From positions 81,525,790 through 81,589,789 of the forward strand of contig NC_037683.1 in assembly GCF_003255815.1 (NCBI RefSeq): a DNA stretch of 64,000 nt, written 5' to 3'. Origin of the DNA: Theropithecus gelada. Taxonomy: Eukaryota; Chordata; Mammalia; Primates; Cercopithecidae. The translations under genes and the position numbers were made by a program. Of the stretch, positions 1 to 13,618 are shown in pieces; within the stretch, counting starts at the first letter, position 1, and every line of letters starts with the position of its first letter. The notes beneath the pieces are model-generated. The model was given only the letters and a program-made list of their open reading frames with translations. It was not told the DNA's origin and searched no databases.

Positions 1-166
1 GGACTACAGGTGCATGCTACCACATCTGGCTAATTTTTGTATTTTTAGTAGAGACAGGGTTTCACCATGTCGGCCAGGTTGGTCTTGAACTCCTGACCTC
101 AAGTGATCTGCCCACCTCAGCCTACCAAACTGCTGGGATTACAGGCATGAGCCACTGTGCCTGGCC
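1..166 (-). repeat. Alu, cut by window edge
   Basis: The right-arm half of a minus-strand Alu runs from GGACTACAGG to the 5' terminal box GTGCCTGGCC. It is cut by the window start. It is sense to DOCK8. Confidence 0.9.
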
Positions 167-339
167 TGCAGGTGATTTTTAAAGGAACCGTCAAAGGACT
201 TACGAAACATTCTGTGTACATATTAACCGCATACACATTTACATTTATTTCTCTCTCATTTTCCTTTCACTCAGAAATTTTATACCTTATTATATAATCT
301 CCATAACTGCCTTAGACACTTTTTAGAATGGGAAGGAGT

Positions 340-655
340 TGAGCACAGTGGCTCAGGCCTATAATCCCAGCACTTTGGGAGGTCAAGGCAGGAGGACTGT
401 TTGAGCCCAGGAGTTCGAGACTAGCCTGGGGAACATAGTGAGACCCCATCTGTACAAAAGAATTTTTTTTTTTGTTACTTAGCCGGGCATGGTGGTGTGT
501 GCCTGTAATCCCAGCTACTCAGAAGGCTGAGGCTGGAGGATCACTTGAGCCCAGGAGTTCAAGGCTGCAGTGAGCTATGATCATGCCACTGCACTCCAGC
601 CTGGGTGACAGAATGAGACCCTGTCTCAAGAAATAAGGAAGTAAATAAATAAATA
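340..655 (+). repeat. Old Alu (AluJ-like)
   Basis: A full-length plus-strand Alu with J-type bases (TTTGAGCCCAGGAGTT, AACATAGTGAGACCCC) and a degraded tail containing AAATAAATAAAT. It is antisense to DOCK8. Confidence 0.9.
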
Positions 656-659
656 GAAA

Positions 660-2888
660 TTTATGAGCCTTCTCATTCTATTTATTTGCTGTGTCCTGTC
701 TTGTCATTCTGTGGCCACGGCCTCATGCCATTATTTGTGTTTATTCCTGTTTCCAATGTTTTAGGTTAGATCAAAGTGCAAATTCACAAAGGAACCAGTG
801 AAAAATGAAAACAGAAGGAAAACTCCTGATGTGTAGGGTGAAGAGAACATTCTGTCTTCAGAAATCAGAGCAAGAAAAATGGAAGGTGAAACATGTTCCA
901 GGGCACCAGTCAGAGCTCCACAAGGCTGTCTGCCCTGGGAAACGGTGCAAGATTAGAAGGAGGCACTGGGGGTATTATCGCAAGCAGCAGCTTGCCCCTT
1001 AGTAACCCCTGTCCTCCACAGGCCAGGCTGCAATGTTTTGTATAAATGCTGGTACTGTACACTGAACATCAGGGACCTCTACACCCCTCACAAATAGCAA
1101 ATGCAGTTACGACGCCAGAAACACAATGGTATCAAATTGTTTAAAAACTCTACAATAAATGATCCAATATTCTTTCTCTATGATTTTGTAATATTAAAAA
1201 AATCCACTCAAAGTCAGAAATCAAATGACAGAAAGAGAGAGAGAAATAAAACAATAGCCAGCCTTAATGTCTCTTATGGTACCACTTTAAAAGATTTCTT
1301 TCGGGGGGAAAACAATTCATGCTTTTTCAACTGATAATCTGCAATTTGAACATGAGATATGGTGATTTTATACAGCACAACTCTTATTACTACTACTAAT
1401 TTATCTTTGAACATGAATTGATTAAATACAGCTGCCATGATATTTGTAGTACATCTTTTCTATTACATTAATCTCCATCCCACTCTTTTTTATGAGATAA
1501 GTAAAAGTTCCTTTTGAGTGAGAGATTGGAAAACCAGTATTCCTTCTGCTAAATAAAGCAGAACCTCAAGAATGCTAGCTTTTAGAAATGGGTGAAAGGA
1601 GCCATCCTTAAAACACACTTAAGTCCAACTAGTTTTCAATAGCAAAAGACCCAAAGGGAAAGCTAGAGGGTTTAAGGTCTTCAGTCTCATCCAGATCAGA
1701 TTCCCATAGGAAAGAATCACAAATATTCAAGTGTTCCAAATCTGCTGGGGAAACCTAACTGCTTTAAGAAAAAAAAAAATCTCTCCCCAATCCTGATAGA
1801 AAATGATTTCTAAACCATACTTTGTTGAACCAACTGAAATTTTTTCAAGTAAGATGTCCATGTTAGCAAATTTCCTTCTGAAACACTGCTTAGTAGATTT
1901 AATATATTAAGAGGTTTATATATAATTCACTCTCACCTTAGTATGAATTAGTTTACTCACCCTCCCTCCTTACAAAAAGCTTGGATTTATGGACTGAAGG
2001 TGCGCGTGAAGAAAAGAGATAAAAAGAGGAGAGGGTAATCACTGACCAGGAAGCACTGCTGTGGGGAAGATCTGGATGCTTAGAGGCTTAAGGAAAGTGA
2101 CGAAGCAAGGGAAGGTGGGAAGGGACCCAAACCAAAATTTTTTACTCTACAATTTTTTCTTAAACTTGAGATTGACAAAAGAGTCAAAAGGTCCACTGGA
2201 TAAACGTATCTTTCCTAACTCGCAGCCACTCTCCTTGGAACCCAGGATGTGGTTTGAAGGGTCTAAGTGATCTGGATATTCTTTTTCTTATTTGTCTTGT
2301 GGTTTCTGCATAGGGATGGTTCAGAAATGTGTTCACCAGTTCGAGCCCCATGTTGGTTTATTAGAATCCTATTTCCAGTGTGGTTTTCTTTTTCTGCCTC
2401 ACAATCATTTACGAAGAATGTATTTCATTCTAAATGGGGAAAGGATCGGAACTACTTTAGCAAGAGACATTTCAGACTGCCTGCAAATCTCACCTTTCCA
2501 TAGCTACAGTGACCATTTCTCACTCAGTACTCTGTACAGACTTGATAATATGTATGTAGATCTGCAGACGCTTGGGAGGTGAGTGTGTGGTTGGGAGTTA
2601 GGGAGGGATGGGGTGTACAAGGTGCTGGGGGTGCTGTGCAAGAGGAGAAATGAGTCCACTCCATCATATGTACAGCTTAGGGTTTCTCCCCACTATTTGA
2701 AAATAAGAAAATGCAGGGAATCTGCTTTCTAGGTGAGAAACAACTTTCCCCTATTTTGCAGGCTTATTTCTTTGGAGTGTGGTTTAGTAAGGGACTCCAT
2801 ACCTTTGGGTATCTGTCAAGAAGTGGCTGTTTTTTTTTCTTTTATTAGAGAGTGATGCATTGCAGATGTCCTAGAAATACACCATTCT
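660..2888. other. Intronic stretch with no recognised feature
   Basis: AT-rich intronic sequence with only short chance frames. I recognised no exon, RNA gene or repeat family. Part of it may be old, unrecognisable transposon sequence. Confidence 0.5.
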
Positions 2889-3172
2889 GGGCTGGATGTG
2901 GTGGCTCATGCCTGTAATCCCAGCACTTTGGGAGGCCAAGGCAGGTAGATCACAAGGTCAGGAGATTGAGACCATCCTGTCCAACAAGGTGAAACCCCAT
3001 CTCTACTAAAATATAAAAAATCAGCCAGGCGTGGTGGCATGTGCCTGTAATCCCAGCTATTCAGGAAGCTGAGGCAGGGGAATTGCTTGAACCCGGAAGG
3101 TGGAGGCTGCAGTGAGCCGAGAGCAAGACTCCATCTCAAAAAAAAAAAAAAAAAGAAAAAGAAAAAGAAATA
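2889..3172 (+). repeat. Alu with a right-arm deletion
   Basis: Plus-strand Alu from GGCTGGATGTGGTGG to an A/G-rich tail (runs of AAAAAG). About 35 bases that normally carry the CACTGCACTCCAGCC block are missing after TGAGCCGAGA. Confidence 0.92.
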
Positions 3173-3329
3173 CACCAGTCTGATGGGAACACTTTTCATG
3201 AGGCACATTGTCCTCAGCATCCACAGAATTAACCTGCCTTCCCTTTTCATCCTCCTACCCCCATACTCCTCTCAATTCAATGTTTTATAGTTTCGTTAAG
3301 AACTGTGCCAGCAGCTTCTGATTAAATAA

Positions 3330-3882
3330 CCAATGATTCTGCTTCCTGATATTCTTGCTCTGTGAAATCCTCTCCCTTTGAGTGTGGGCTAGACCTAGTG
3401 ACTTGCTTCTGATGTAGTGACAAAAGTCAATAGGACGTTTGTCAAAAAAGGGCAAAAGTGATGAGGTACTGCTCTTGAGGTCAGGCTGTGAAAGGCCCTG
3501 GCCTCTATCTTGCTTTCTGTCTCTTACCCTCCTGCTTGCTTGTTCTGATGAAGCCAATTGCTACGCTGTGAGCTGCCCCCATGAGAAAACATGTGAGGGA
3601 ACTAAAGGAAGCCTCTGGCCTAGTGAGGAACTGAGGCCCTCAGCCTAACAACCCATGAGCAACTGCATCCTGCCAACAGCCACAGGAGTGAGCTGGGGAG
3701 TGGATCCACCCCCAGGACACCCTTGCGGTGACGGCAGCCTAGGCTGACATCCTCACTGCAGCCTTTCCAAGGCTCAGACCAAGCAGGTCAGCTGCACCTG
3801 CATAACTTACATAAACCTGTGAGATAATGACTGTGGTTTTGAGCTGCAAAGGTTTTGTTTAGAAATAGATAACTAATACAAG
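3330..3882 (+). mobile_element. Ancient MaLR (MLT1-like) LTR
   Basis: The sequence GATGAAGCCAATTGCTACG, CTGTGAGCTGCCCC, GAGGAACTGAGGCC and a 3' end of TGTGAGATAATGACTG resemble solo LTRs of the mammalian MaLR/ERVL group. The 5' limit is uncertain. No internal retroviral genes accompany it. Confidence 0.7.
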
Positions 3883-4036
3883 TATATAAATTTTAAAAAG
3901 TATATGTCTAGTGTTCTTTGATATTTAAATATGTGTTTCCTTCAAAAAAAATGGTTTTACTTCAAAAATTTCTGCCTCAACAGGACCTCCTGGTCTAAGG
4001 ACATACTATAATGACTCCCTATACAAAAATATTCTA

Positions 4037-4331
4037 TTTTTTTTTTTTTTAGACGGAGACTTGCTCTGTCACCCAGGCTGGAGTGGAATGCCGTGATCTT
4101 GGCCCAGTGCCACCTCTGCTTCCCAGGTTCAAGTGAGTCTCCTGCCTCAGCCTCCTGAGTAGCTGGGATTACAGGCACCCACTGCCACAGCTGGCTAATT
4201 TTAGTAGTTTTAGTAAAGACAGGGTTTTGCCATGTTGGCCAGGCTGGTCTCGAACTGCTGATCTCAGGTGATCCACCTGCCTTGGCCTCCCAAAGTGCTG
4301 GGATTACAGGCGTGAGCCACCGTGCCCGGCC
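4037..4331 (-). repeat. Alu (AluS-like)
   Basis: Poly-T start, AGACGGAGACTTGCTCTG and a GTGCCCGGCC terminus mark a full-length minus-strand copy, sense to DOCK8. Confidence 0.93.
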
Positions 4332-5528
4332 ACAAAAATATTCTTAATCACAAAATAGTCTCTTTGGAGTCAATTCAATCACCAAAGAAGTATAAGAACA
4401 TGAGAATTTCTAAAAGTATAAATAATTTTTCCTTGATTCCAGTTTTGATTATATGAACTAAATTAATTAATGTCTCCTAAAGAAGAATGCTAAAAAGTAC
4501 CTAGTATAAACATCCTTCCTTTTCCCCTAAAGCAACACATTTTGAATGAAAACCTCCTGCAGTTAAAACCAAAATAAACATTTCAATAATATTTGGCTTT
4601 GCTCAAGATCTAAAAGTTAAGTTTAAAGATACCATTTGCATAGTCCAAATCTGGACTATGCTGTATTTTTTTTTTTTTTTAAGGCCACCAGACAGAATTG
4701 TCAGATGGAGAACCGGCACCAACCAACCTGCATGTTCCTTTGACAGACAGTGGGAGCACATTTTTCCCAGGCTTTGCAAATAGTTTCCTACAACAAATCT
4801 GCCAGCTGAGCAAAACACATATAAATACCAGAACGCTTCCAATTTCTGCTGGTGCTGAGGCTGATATTTTTGGTTATTTGGGGTAGATCCTTTATTAGTT
4901 CTCTATCTATTTAAAGAAACAGCCAATGAATAAATCAATAATCTTCATTAAAATGCTTGTTTTATCTCTCTTGATGTTTTTAACATTGCTAGATGCCTTG
5001 GTTTGGGTTGGGGAAGAAAGTATTGGAATCGGGGGAAACAGCAGGTCTGCTAGGAAATAAATTGGCCAGATGCCCCCAGCTACCTCTATAAACACATCCT
5101 TGCTTTAGGCACTTGGCAAGAGAGAGGATTTGTCTGAGTTTTGGAGATAGGAGAACTTTCAAAGATCTCAAGGTGGTTGCAGGACAAAGTTGCATTACAT
5201 GTCATTGCATAGATCAGCGTAGTTGCCTGTGGTTCTAGTGTCTCTTAGGAGACTGGGATTTGCCTTCAAAGACACCCCTCCTTGTCTATTTCAGCACCGA
5301 GCATAGTGTCTGACACACAGCAGGGGCTTATAATATTGGTTAAGTGAATGCATCAACATTATTCACAGGGTGGTGAGTATTGCTAGGCATATGAGATTTT
5401 TCAAAGGGCAGATATCCTGTTCCCTTTGTCCCTAAATGACACATGGTGAGGAAGGAGCTGAGAAGAAGGGTTCCCACTCCGTATACTCACAGCAGTGTGA
5501 CAGGTCCACAAGGGGATGTAGCATCCCC

Positions 5529-5606
5529 AGACCATTTTGAGGGTTAACAGTCCCTCTTACAGACTTCAGACCATTTTGAGGGTTAACAGTACCTCTTACA
5601 GACTTC
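5529..5606 (+). repeat. 39-bp tandem duplication
   Basis: Two adjacent 39-bp units (5529-5567 and 5568-5606), each starting AGACCATTTTGAGGGTTAAC and ending CAGACTTC, differ at a single base (tcCctc versus taCctc). Confidence 0.95.
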
Positions 5607-5638
5607 ATTTCTTTCAGAGCTAGATTAAGTATCAGCAC

Positions 5639-5937
5639 TTTTTTTTTTTTTTTTTTTTTCAGACAGAGTCTCACATTGTCGCTGGACTAGAGTGCAGTGG
5701 TGTGATCTCGGCTCACTGCAACCTCCGCCTCCGAGTTCAAGTGATTCTCCTGCCTCAGCCTCCCAAGTAGCTGGGATTACAGGCGCCCACCACCACGTCC
5801 AGCTGATTTTCTGTATTTTAGTAGAGACGGGGTTTCACTATGTTGGCCAGGCTTGTCTCAAACTCTTGACCTTGTGATCCACCCACCTCAGCCTCCCAAA
5901 GTGCTGGGATTACAGGCGTGAGCCACCATGCCTGGCC
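5639..5937 (-). repeat. Alu
   Basis: Minus-strand full-length Alu with a 22-base poly-T head, AGACAGAGTCTCACATTGTC, and the CATGCCTGGCC terminus. Confidence 0.93.
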
Positions 5938-8010
5938 AAGTGTCACCACTTGTTTTGGCTGCTGACCTGGGATACCAATTCTCATGCTAGAGTTTGGTTC
6001 AGTTTCATCACAACTCTGGGAGGAAACATTAGAGGTTGCATAAAATAAGCATATTCTCTCTGGGCTCTTGTGTTCCACCCCAAGAGCATCATGGTGAGGC
6101 TCATGCTTAGTAGTAATAATAATTCTATGCTCAATGTGGACCATGGCTCCTGTCACAATCAGTGACCTTGACGGGGCAGTTAGGCCCTAAAGCTTATTGC
6201 CTGGAGTCCCATCCAGCTTTGCAGGCAGCTGTCTCCAGAGCTGTGTGTCAGCAGCTACCCGCACCATGCCTCCCATTCCCCCAGTTCTAGGTTTGCCGTG
6301 GAGTTGATGTTTAGCAACATCAAACATTTCTTTTGCTGCTACTGCATTCTCCACTTCCTTCTCCAAATTGCCACATGCTTGAAGCCCACCAAACATGCAT
6401 ATGAATCCTTTAGAGGTACTGGCATGTCTAGAGAATCATTGATTAGGTAAATGCTAAATTTCTAGACAAATCCTGATTCTCACAGGGTTCTTGCTGACTT
6501 CAGGGAAAGTTCTATAAGGGAGTTGGAAACACTGGATACAGTGCAAAAATGCAGGGTTTACATGCCACTGGCTATTGCTAGAGAGCTGTCGAGGGAAGAC
6601 TGTTGCCATGACGTCTTTAACCAGAAAGCATCATCACCATCCTGTTGCTCTAAGTAGACAGACTTGGGACATAAAGAGGAAACCTTCCTGTTCTTCACAC
6701 CTTCCCCTCCCATTCCACTTTCTCAGTCCCATTCAATGGGTATTTCTGTGCCTACTGAGTAGATGCTGTGAGCTGACGTAGCCTGCTCTACCTGAATAGA
6801 AGATAACTTGTCAAATGGAGCCCAGTCTTAATTCCAGGACCCGGAGAAGAAACAGTGAAGGAAGACTGCAATGTGATGATCAAAAACTTGAACATGATTT
6901 GCCAATAGGCAGCTCTAATGACAGCTTTGTGGCACCCGAAAGAATTGCAGACAACCTTCGAGCCTTTGTGATTGGTAAGTGAGAAAGGCACTCCCTACTG
7001 GGGCCCTTTTCCAGCCATGATTGGTGTTGAAGGTAGTGACCAACTATCTGTCCTTCTGACCTGCCCAACACCAGGGTGCCACTCTAGAAACAAGACTATA
7101 GAAAAACTGATTTCTCCAGGTCCAATCCAGTCCCCGATGATGAGATTACATCAAAACTTCACTGGAGAAAGGCCTTCCCCAGTTACCTACTTAGAGTTTA
7201 ATTTCAGTCAGAGGTAGACCATACAAGGCAAATCCTGGTGGACCCCCGACCCTACCAGGACCTATCAGGAAGCTAGAGAAATTAGGGATGTCACTGGCGT
7301 CTCCTGTTGGCCATATGGTGCCACCACCCAGCTCCTACAACAAAACCCCAGTGAACTAGGTTAATTGTCAACCAGCCTCATCCCCTTCCCATGCCAATCC
7401 CAAAAAGCACTTCCTGAGTGAGCTCCAACACACTGATTTTTGTCCTGATGGGAGAAATAGTATGAATCTCTGCCACCCTCAGGAAGTTTGCAGTCAGGAC
7501 GGAGGTCCACAGCTCTGATCCTGTGTCCATTCTTTGGCACCAGAGTTGCCGCCTGTCAGGCTGACTGGTCCCCCTTCAGTGATTCTTCTTCCACATTCCT
7601 CCCCGTTAAGGTTGCTATCTACGTTCCGTCCCAACAAAATTATATTGGTTTCAAAATAATGCAGGGAGCGGCATTGAGGAGCACAGGGGTTATTATTCTG
7701 CTTAGCCGCAGAGTGAGGACAAACCACTAATTTGATGTTTGTTCTTTACAAAAGAGGAGGCAGCCGTCAATCAATTCCTCCCCCCACAAGGGTAGGCTGG
7801 TTATTAAAGTGAAAGAAAACCTGCCAGACAACCAAACCCCTGCCCTTTCTCTCTCCCCAGTGAGACTATCTCACTGATGTTCTAAGAGAATTAAAGTGGC
7901 ATGAACGTGTCCTGGACGGCATGTACATTGGCAGAATCTAGTTCAACAGTCATTAAGTTAAAAGTATTGTAACCAGGAAATAAATGCAAAGGTAAAAAAT
8001 GCAAGAAGAG
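5938..8010. other. Intronic stretch with no recognised feature
   Basis: Mixed-composition intronic sequence. No splice-flanked conserved frame, RNA gene or named repeat was recognised. Short frames (up to 81 codons) have no recognisable product. Confidence 0.45.
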
Positions 8011-8286
8011 TGGCACCTCCCAGTCCTTTGGGAGGCTGAGGTAGGAAGATTGCTTGAGGCTAGGAGTTCAAGACCAGCCTGGGCAACAGAGTGAGACCTT
8101 GTCTCTAGAAAAGATAAAATAAGTAGCTGGCATGGTGACACACAACAGTGGTCCTAGCTTCTCGGGAGGCTGAGGTGGGAGGATCGCTTGAGCCCAGGAG
8201 TTTAAGGCTGCAGTGAGCTAGAATCATACCACTTCATTCCAATCTGGGAGACCGAGCAAGACCCTGTCTCTTAAAAGAAGAAAATG
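8011..8286 (+). repeat. Old 5'-truncated Alu (AluJ-like)
   Basis: Plus-strand Alu beginning within the left arm (CCCAGTCCTTTGGGAGGC) and ending CCTGTCTCTTAAAAG. It has GATTGCTTGAGGCTAGGAG, typical of old copies. Confidence 0.9.
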
Positions 8287-8289
8287 CAA

Positions 8290-10868
8290 GAAAGCCATGA
8301 GAAAACAGAACTCCAAGTTTGCGATGAACCGAGCTTGAGGAGCACAGGGAGATTTCTGGAAAGGTGAGAACGAGGGGAGGCCACGTTTTCAACAATGGGA
8401 GTAAGGGAAGAACAAACAAGCTCAGAAGGGCTATTGGAGGGTGGGGGAAAGAGAAAGAAGAAACAGATTATATTAAGTGAAGAATAATTGTTCATGCCCC
8501 TACTCTGAGAAGCAAATTCACCCAAGTCTGAGCCAAAGAGAATGAATTGGAATTCTAAGGTTTCTGAGAAAAATTCAGAGACTATCGTGTATATTTGTGC
8601 ATATTACCTTTAAGGACATTAACTGACACTTTGAGAGAACAGAAATGTAAATCTGTTAATAGGATAACGAAACTGGTCTGTTTCCTGTGAGCTGATTGAG
8701 GGAAGTTTAGAAACGCTACTAAACTTGTCTTTGAACTCTGATAGGAGAGAAAGCTCAGCCCATGTCACCCTTATCGAGTGAGTGGAGTGGTACAAAAGGA
8801 ACGACCAGGTTGGGTTTAAAAGCTATAACTCTAGGGAAAGATAAAAAATAGGCTTTGAGATTTTCTTATTGCTAAATGTACAATTATTAACCTGGGCATG
8901 GAAACCCCTTAGAAATCATTAAAATGAGCCATTATGTTAAGCTCCTCTAATTTTATCCTTATGAAGCCATGATATTTATATTCCCACTAATAGTTACATG
9001 AATCTCAGTTTACATTTTGAAAGTTGTCAAAGAACATGAAACAAAGCAGGCAGAACTGGCACATTTTTTGAAAGTTTTAGAATCTTTCTATTGTTTATAC
9101 CAGTGGGTAAAGAAATTCCATCTTTTAACTATAAAAGACACATGACATCTGATGAATTAGCCATGGTTTTAAACAATTATCTTATTATGCTGTCAAAATA
9201 CAGTCCTTTCAACTACTGACAGCTCTGTTTTATTTTGTACTGTGGGGTTTACCTGCACCTCCCACTCAGTTTCTTTCCTTGGGAAACCCTGACGCAGCAT
9301 CTCATATTTTGCCTGAGTATAAGACGATCCGGAAGTATAAGATGATTCCCTACTTCTGCTGAGGGCCCAAGGGTAGCCTGTCTGAGGCCTGAAACCATGG
9401 ACATCCATTAAGGAGAGCTGTTAAAATACCTCTGCTTTAGAGATGGCCAAACACTCCCAGGGAAAGGTGGATGAATGCTGACCTTTGGGGGCATCTGTAA
9501 AGTACATGAGGAGGTCAGAACTGAGGATGAAAAAGCTACAAAGTAGCGTCCCCACAACTTCCCACTCACAAAAGAAATAAGACTAAACAGTTCCCCAAAG
9601 CTGTCTCATCAGAAGAGAACAAGCCACTTCAAAGGACTGATTTTTAAAAATAATTTTTAAAACTAACAAAAGTATAGAAATCAAAGTAAAAAAGGCTTTT
9701 TGGATTTTAGGTGCTCCCTCTAATCTAGACAAACTTATTCAAGATCACAGTCAAATGCAAGCCTAACTTTGCTTTAATTTCATCACTACTTCTCCATTGC
9801 TTCTGCCTCCATCAACCAGTGTAACCCATATAGAAACACGATGCCTCATGAACCTTCCTGCTGAATTCTATGTAAAGGATAGTGGAAAAATGACATTCGT
9901 CACTGTTAAACCGACAGCAGGACTTTTAGGGAGGACAGTAGTACATGGGCTGTGACACCAAAGCATTGTGGACTCAAATGAGTATAAAATAAGGAGAGTG
10001 ATATGGAGTTGTGAACGGTGGAATCAGTGACACTAATGTACACAGCACCTCCTTACTCCTACTTCCTACCTGCCTCATCCATGATTCTAGGAAAATTCGG
10101 CACATTCTTTGGTTTACATACGAGGCAGAATTAGTGAATGTGTAAATATTTATAGTAAGCAACTCTCCCCAAAATGATAAGATTTCGATCTCTAGCTACC
10201 TTAAGGGATGCATCTCTTGATCCCCCTCCCCACTACACCTTCCCCCAAAATGCCAGAGGTCTAAGGTCAGGACTTACTAATGAAAGGAGGCAGAAACTGA
10301 CAGGCTAGAATAAAATCCTTTGCGAAAAATGACAATAGTGATCACGTAGGACGCTGCAATACTTTTCAGTTTTTCTTGGTCTTGCACTTCAAGGGCAAAA
10401 AGTAAAATATGCGTCCTACTTTCATAAATCACGACTTCATATGTTTTGTAACGAAAAAGGTAGTCGTGTGTCTGAATCTAGAAAGTGAGTGAATTGTGCC
10501 CTCTAGTGGTTGAATGTTATACTGGAACGGCAGTTTTGCTGTCATAACCTTAGGCAATTGGTTCCCTCCTGAATTTTTTCGTTTTTACAAATAGGAGGAT
10601 TGCTGAGTTTTGGAGCAAGGCATTAGGAATGCGGGGATTGTGTTCCTGATTTATTATTGAGACCAAGCTGCAACCAGCACCAGAAATTCACTTTGTCTTT
10701 GTCTCCATTCCTTGGCTAATTTAAATGACTAGATTTTGCCTGCGCTGCCACTGCTCTTCCTAAGTAAATGGTTTGTTTATAAAAGCTTCTGTTCCATAAG
10801 CAACTGCTTGCTAAGCCTAATAAAACCAAGGACTGGGCTTCCAAATCATCTTATACTTAGGACAGAGT
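8290..10868. other. Intronic stretch with no recognised feature
   Basis: Nothing convincing was seen apart from a short imperfect repeat at about 9314-9350 (AGTATAAGACGATCC followed by AGTATAAGATGATTCC). Confidence 0.45.
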
Positions 10869-10871
10869 TTT

Positions 10872-11158
10872 CTGTTTTTTGACTGTCTCACTCGGTCGCC
10901 CAGGCTGGAGGGCAGTGGGCATGATCACGGCTCACTGTAGCCTCGACCTTCCTAGGTTAAGCGATCCTCCTGCCTCAGCCTCCCAAGTAACTGGGACTGC
11001 AGGTGCGGACCCCCACCCCTGGCTAATTTGTTGCTGTTGTTGTAGAGACAGGGTCTCACTATGTTGCCTAGGCTGGTCTTAAACTCCTGGGCTCAATGGA
11101 TCCTCCCGCCTCGGCCTCCCAAAGCGCTGGGATTGCAGGTGTGAGCCGCTGTGCCTGG
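10872..11158 (-). repeat. Old Alu (AluJ-like)
   Basis: Minus-strand copy: TTTTTTGACTGTCTCACTCG through GCTGTGCCTGG. It has a GTTGCTGTTGTTGTAGAGA insert in the middle A-rich linker region. Confidence 0.9.
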
Positions 11159-13325
11159 TATGGAGCATTGGACAACTCCACACAGTAGAGGAACTCACTA
11201 AACATTGGTGGAAGCTTCCCTTCCATGAGAAGGAGGGGGAAGATTTGATTTAAACAAAAGAGAGTGTCATACCACCAGTGCCCCATCCCAGACCTCCTGA
11301 ATGGGAGTCTCCAGGGTGGGGCTGGACACTCAACTCTGATGCACAACCACCCTTCCTTCCCCCAGCACTGAGAAGATCCACTCCTAATATAGAGCTCACT
11401 GGGCTTAAACTGGGAATCCATTTCCTGGGATGAAATAAAGTCCCCTTCAAAGATACTCCCCATGTTCTGCCCCCCTTCCTAACCACTTCATTTGGAGTTA
11501 TTTCTGGTTCATTTCTTTCCTTAGAAATTCTAGTCACTAAATCATAACTCGCAGATGTTCCTTCCTGCCAGCTTCTGCATACATGCTATGCCATTCTTTT
11601 TCCCCCGCAGAAGAGAAGGCGTGTAGTACTCCTTAAGACTCCACTGCGATATGCGAGCACATCCCCGTTAGGTCAGATCAGACTTCTGGTCTGAGAACAT
11701 TCAGTTGAATAGGAGGAGTGCTGAAAACAGCTAATTATCCATCAGAGAAATCATGCTCCAACTGATACGCTTGTTCTCGGCAAGCACAGTCCTCCACAGC
11801 AAGTCTGATAATTGGATAAACAAGACCTCAGAGGCTCTTGGGGGCTGAAATGAGAGATGAAAATGTACTTTATGTGGCTCTCTTTACTGTAATCACCAGT
11901 TAAAGGGACGGCAGGGAGCTTAACAAGCTCATTACAACCTCAGCGCCTGTGATCTCTGCACATACCCCCCTGGTGGCCTCAGGATAGGATGCCCTTGAAG
12001 GCCTCGCTGGGCCTTGGCTTCAGCCCATGCTGTTTTCATTCTGCCCCCACCGGAAAGCAGCTGGTGTCTCTAGTACCAGCTGTTGGGCCACATGGAAAAC
12101 AAGCCAGGAGTTGGTGAAAATGTGTTCCTAGGCAAACCACTAGTGTTTTCTTAATCTGAACACAGAGCAAGGAATGCCAAGCTCGGATTTAGATAATCCC
12201 TTTCATCAACTCAGTTTTTTCCAGCTGTTCTGCTCTGCTTTCGGAATTGCTGTGCTTCTGCTTCTGATTTCTCAGAGCCTCCTGCCTGGCTCTGGTTCAG
12301 AGGACCCTGCTCTAGCTCCATGCCTCTAACCCACAGAGGCTGCACATGGCACTGCAGAGGGCCCAAGGCCCTGATTTGAGAGCCCCTGGTCATTCCTGGG
12401 ATGAACACTTCTGGCTCTAGAAGTTGGTCTCTATTGTTAGAGCAAGGATTTATTTTATGAATGCCCAACCCCCACTGACCCGTGGGGATACTTCCGGGAG
12501 CACTACCCAGTTCTACCAGAACTCATCTACAGCTGTTCCTTAAAGAAACTTGAATAAGGTAGAGACATGGGGCAGCACTCACACATTACCACAATTACAT
12601 TTGCACCAACCTAATACAATAGAATGCAACTCGAATGGTGCCCCGCACAGGACACCTGAAGGGGCAGGGCAAAGAAAAGAGGCAGTGAAAAGGTGGGAGG
12701 AAGGTGAGGCTGGGGACTGGAAGGCAATGCGGGTCTATCCCAAGCCAACTTCACCTGAGGCTCTGTGGCAGCTGCTCCTTTAAGAGAGGTAAAGATAACT
12801 GGAGTTCAACTCAGGTGATGTTCAACTGCAACCCTCATCAATACCAAAATCCTCAAATATGTGACTCTGGTTACCACTGGCACTCAAGGCCAGATGACAT
12901 CTGCCATTAGAACCAGGTAATAGTTCCCTCCACCCAAGGGGGCTCTGCAGTTTATGTTAAGGGCACACGAATTTGAAATCCCAAACCTGGCTTTCTCAGT
13001 GTAAGCATTTATTGTTTGGCCCGATAGATGTATTGTCTACAAGTTCCAGGTAGATCAACTTTTTATAAGTCAAGCCATATTTCAAATTCATGAGGTGAAT
13101 CCTCTATAAACGAAGAAATATCCCTGAATTTATCTGCCCCACAAATCTTCATTTTCATTTATTTGATCTCTTTAAGGGATACAACTATGACCAGGATTAC
13201 TGATTGGCATGGAAATAGCAACATCAACAGTGAAAAAGTTACCTGACAGACTCTTGGAATGAGAAGAAATCTGGATTTCTTCAATTAAGAAATAGGAACT
13301 GCTGTCCTCGCCAAAATGATAATGC
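11159..13325. other. Intronic stretch with no recognised feature
   Basis: Unique-looking intronic DNA. I see no exon-like segment with splice signals and no named repeat. Confidence 0.45.
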
Positions 13326-13618
13326 TTTTTTTTTTTTTTTTTTTTTGCTCTGTTGCCCAGGCTGGAGTGCAATGGCGGGATCTCAGCTCACTGCAACTTC
13401 TGCTTCCTGGGTTCAAGAGATTCTCCTGCCTCAGCCTCCTAAGTAGCTGGGATTACAGACACCCACCACCATGCCCAGCTACTTTTTGTATTTTTAGTAG
13501 AGATGAGGGTTTACCATGTTGGCCAGGCTAGTCTCGAACTCTTCACCTCACTCAGGTGATTCACCCGCCTCAGCCTCCGAAAGAGCTAGGATTACAGGCG
13601 TGAGCCACCGCACCCGGC
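13326..13618 (-). repeat. Alu
   Basis: Poly-T of 21 bases, GCTCTGTTGCCCAGG, and the terminus CGCACCCGGC mark a minus-strand Alu lacking the usual GAGACGGAGTC box. Confidence 0.92.
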
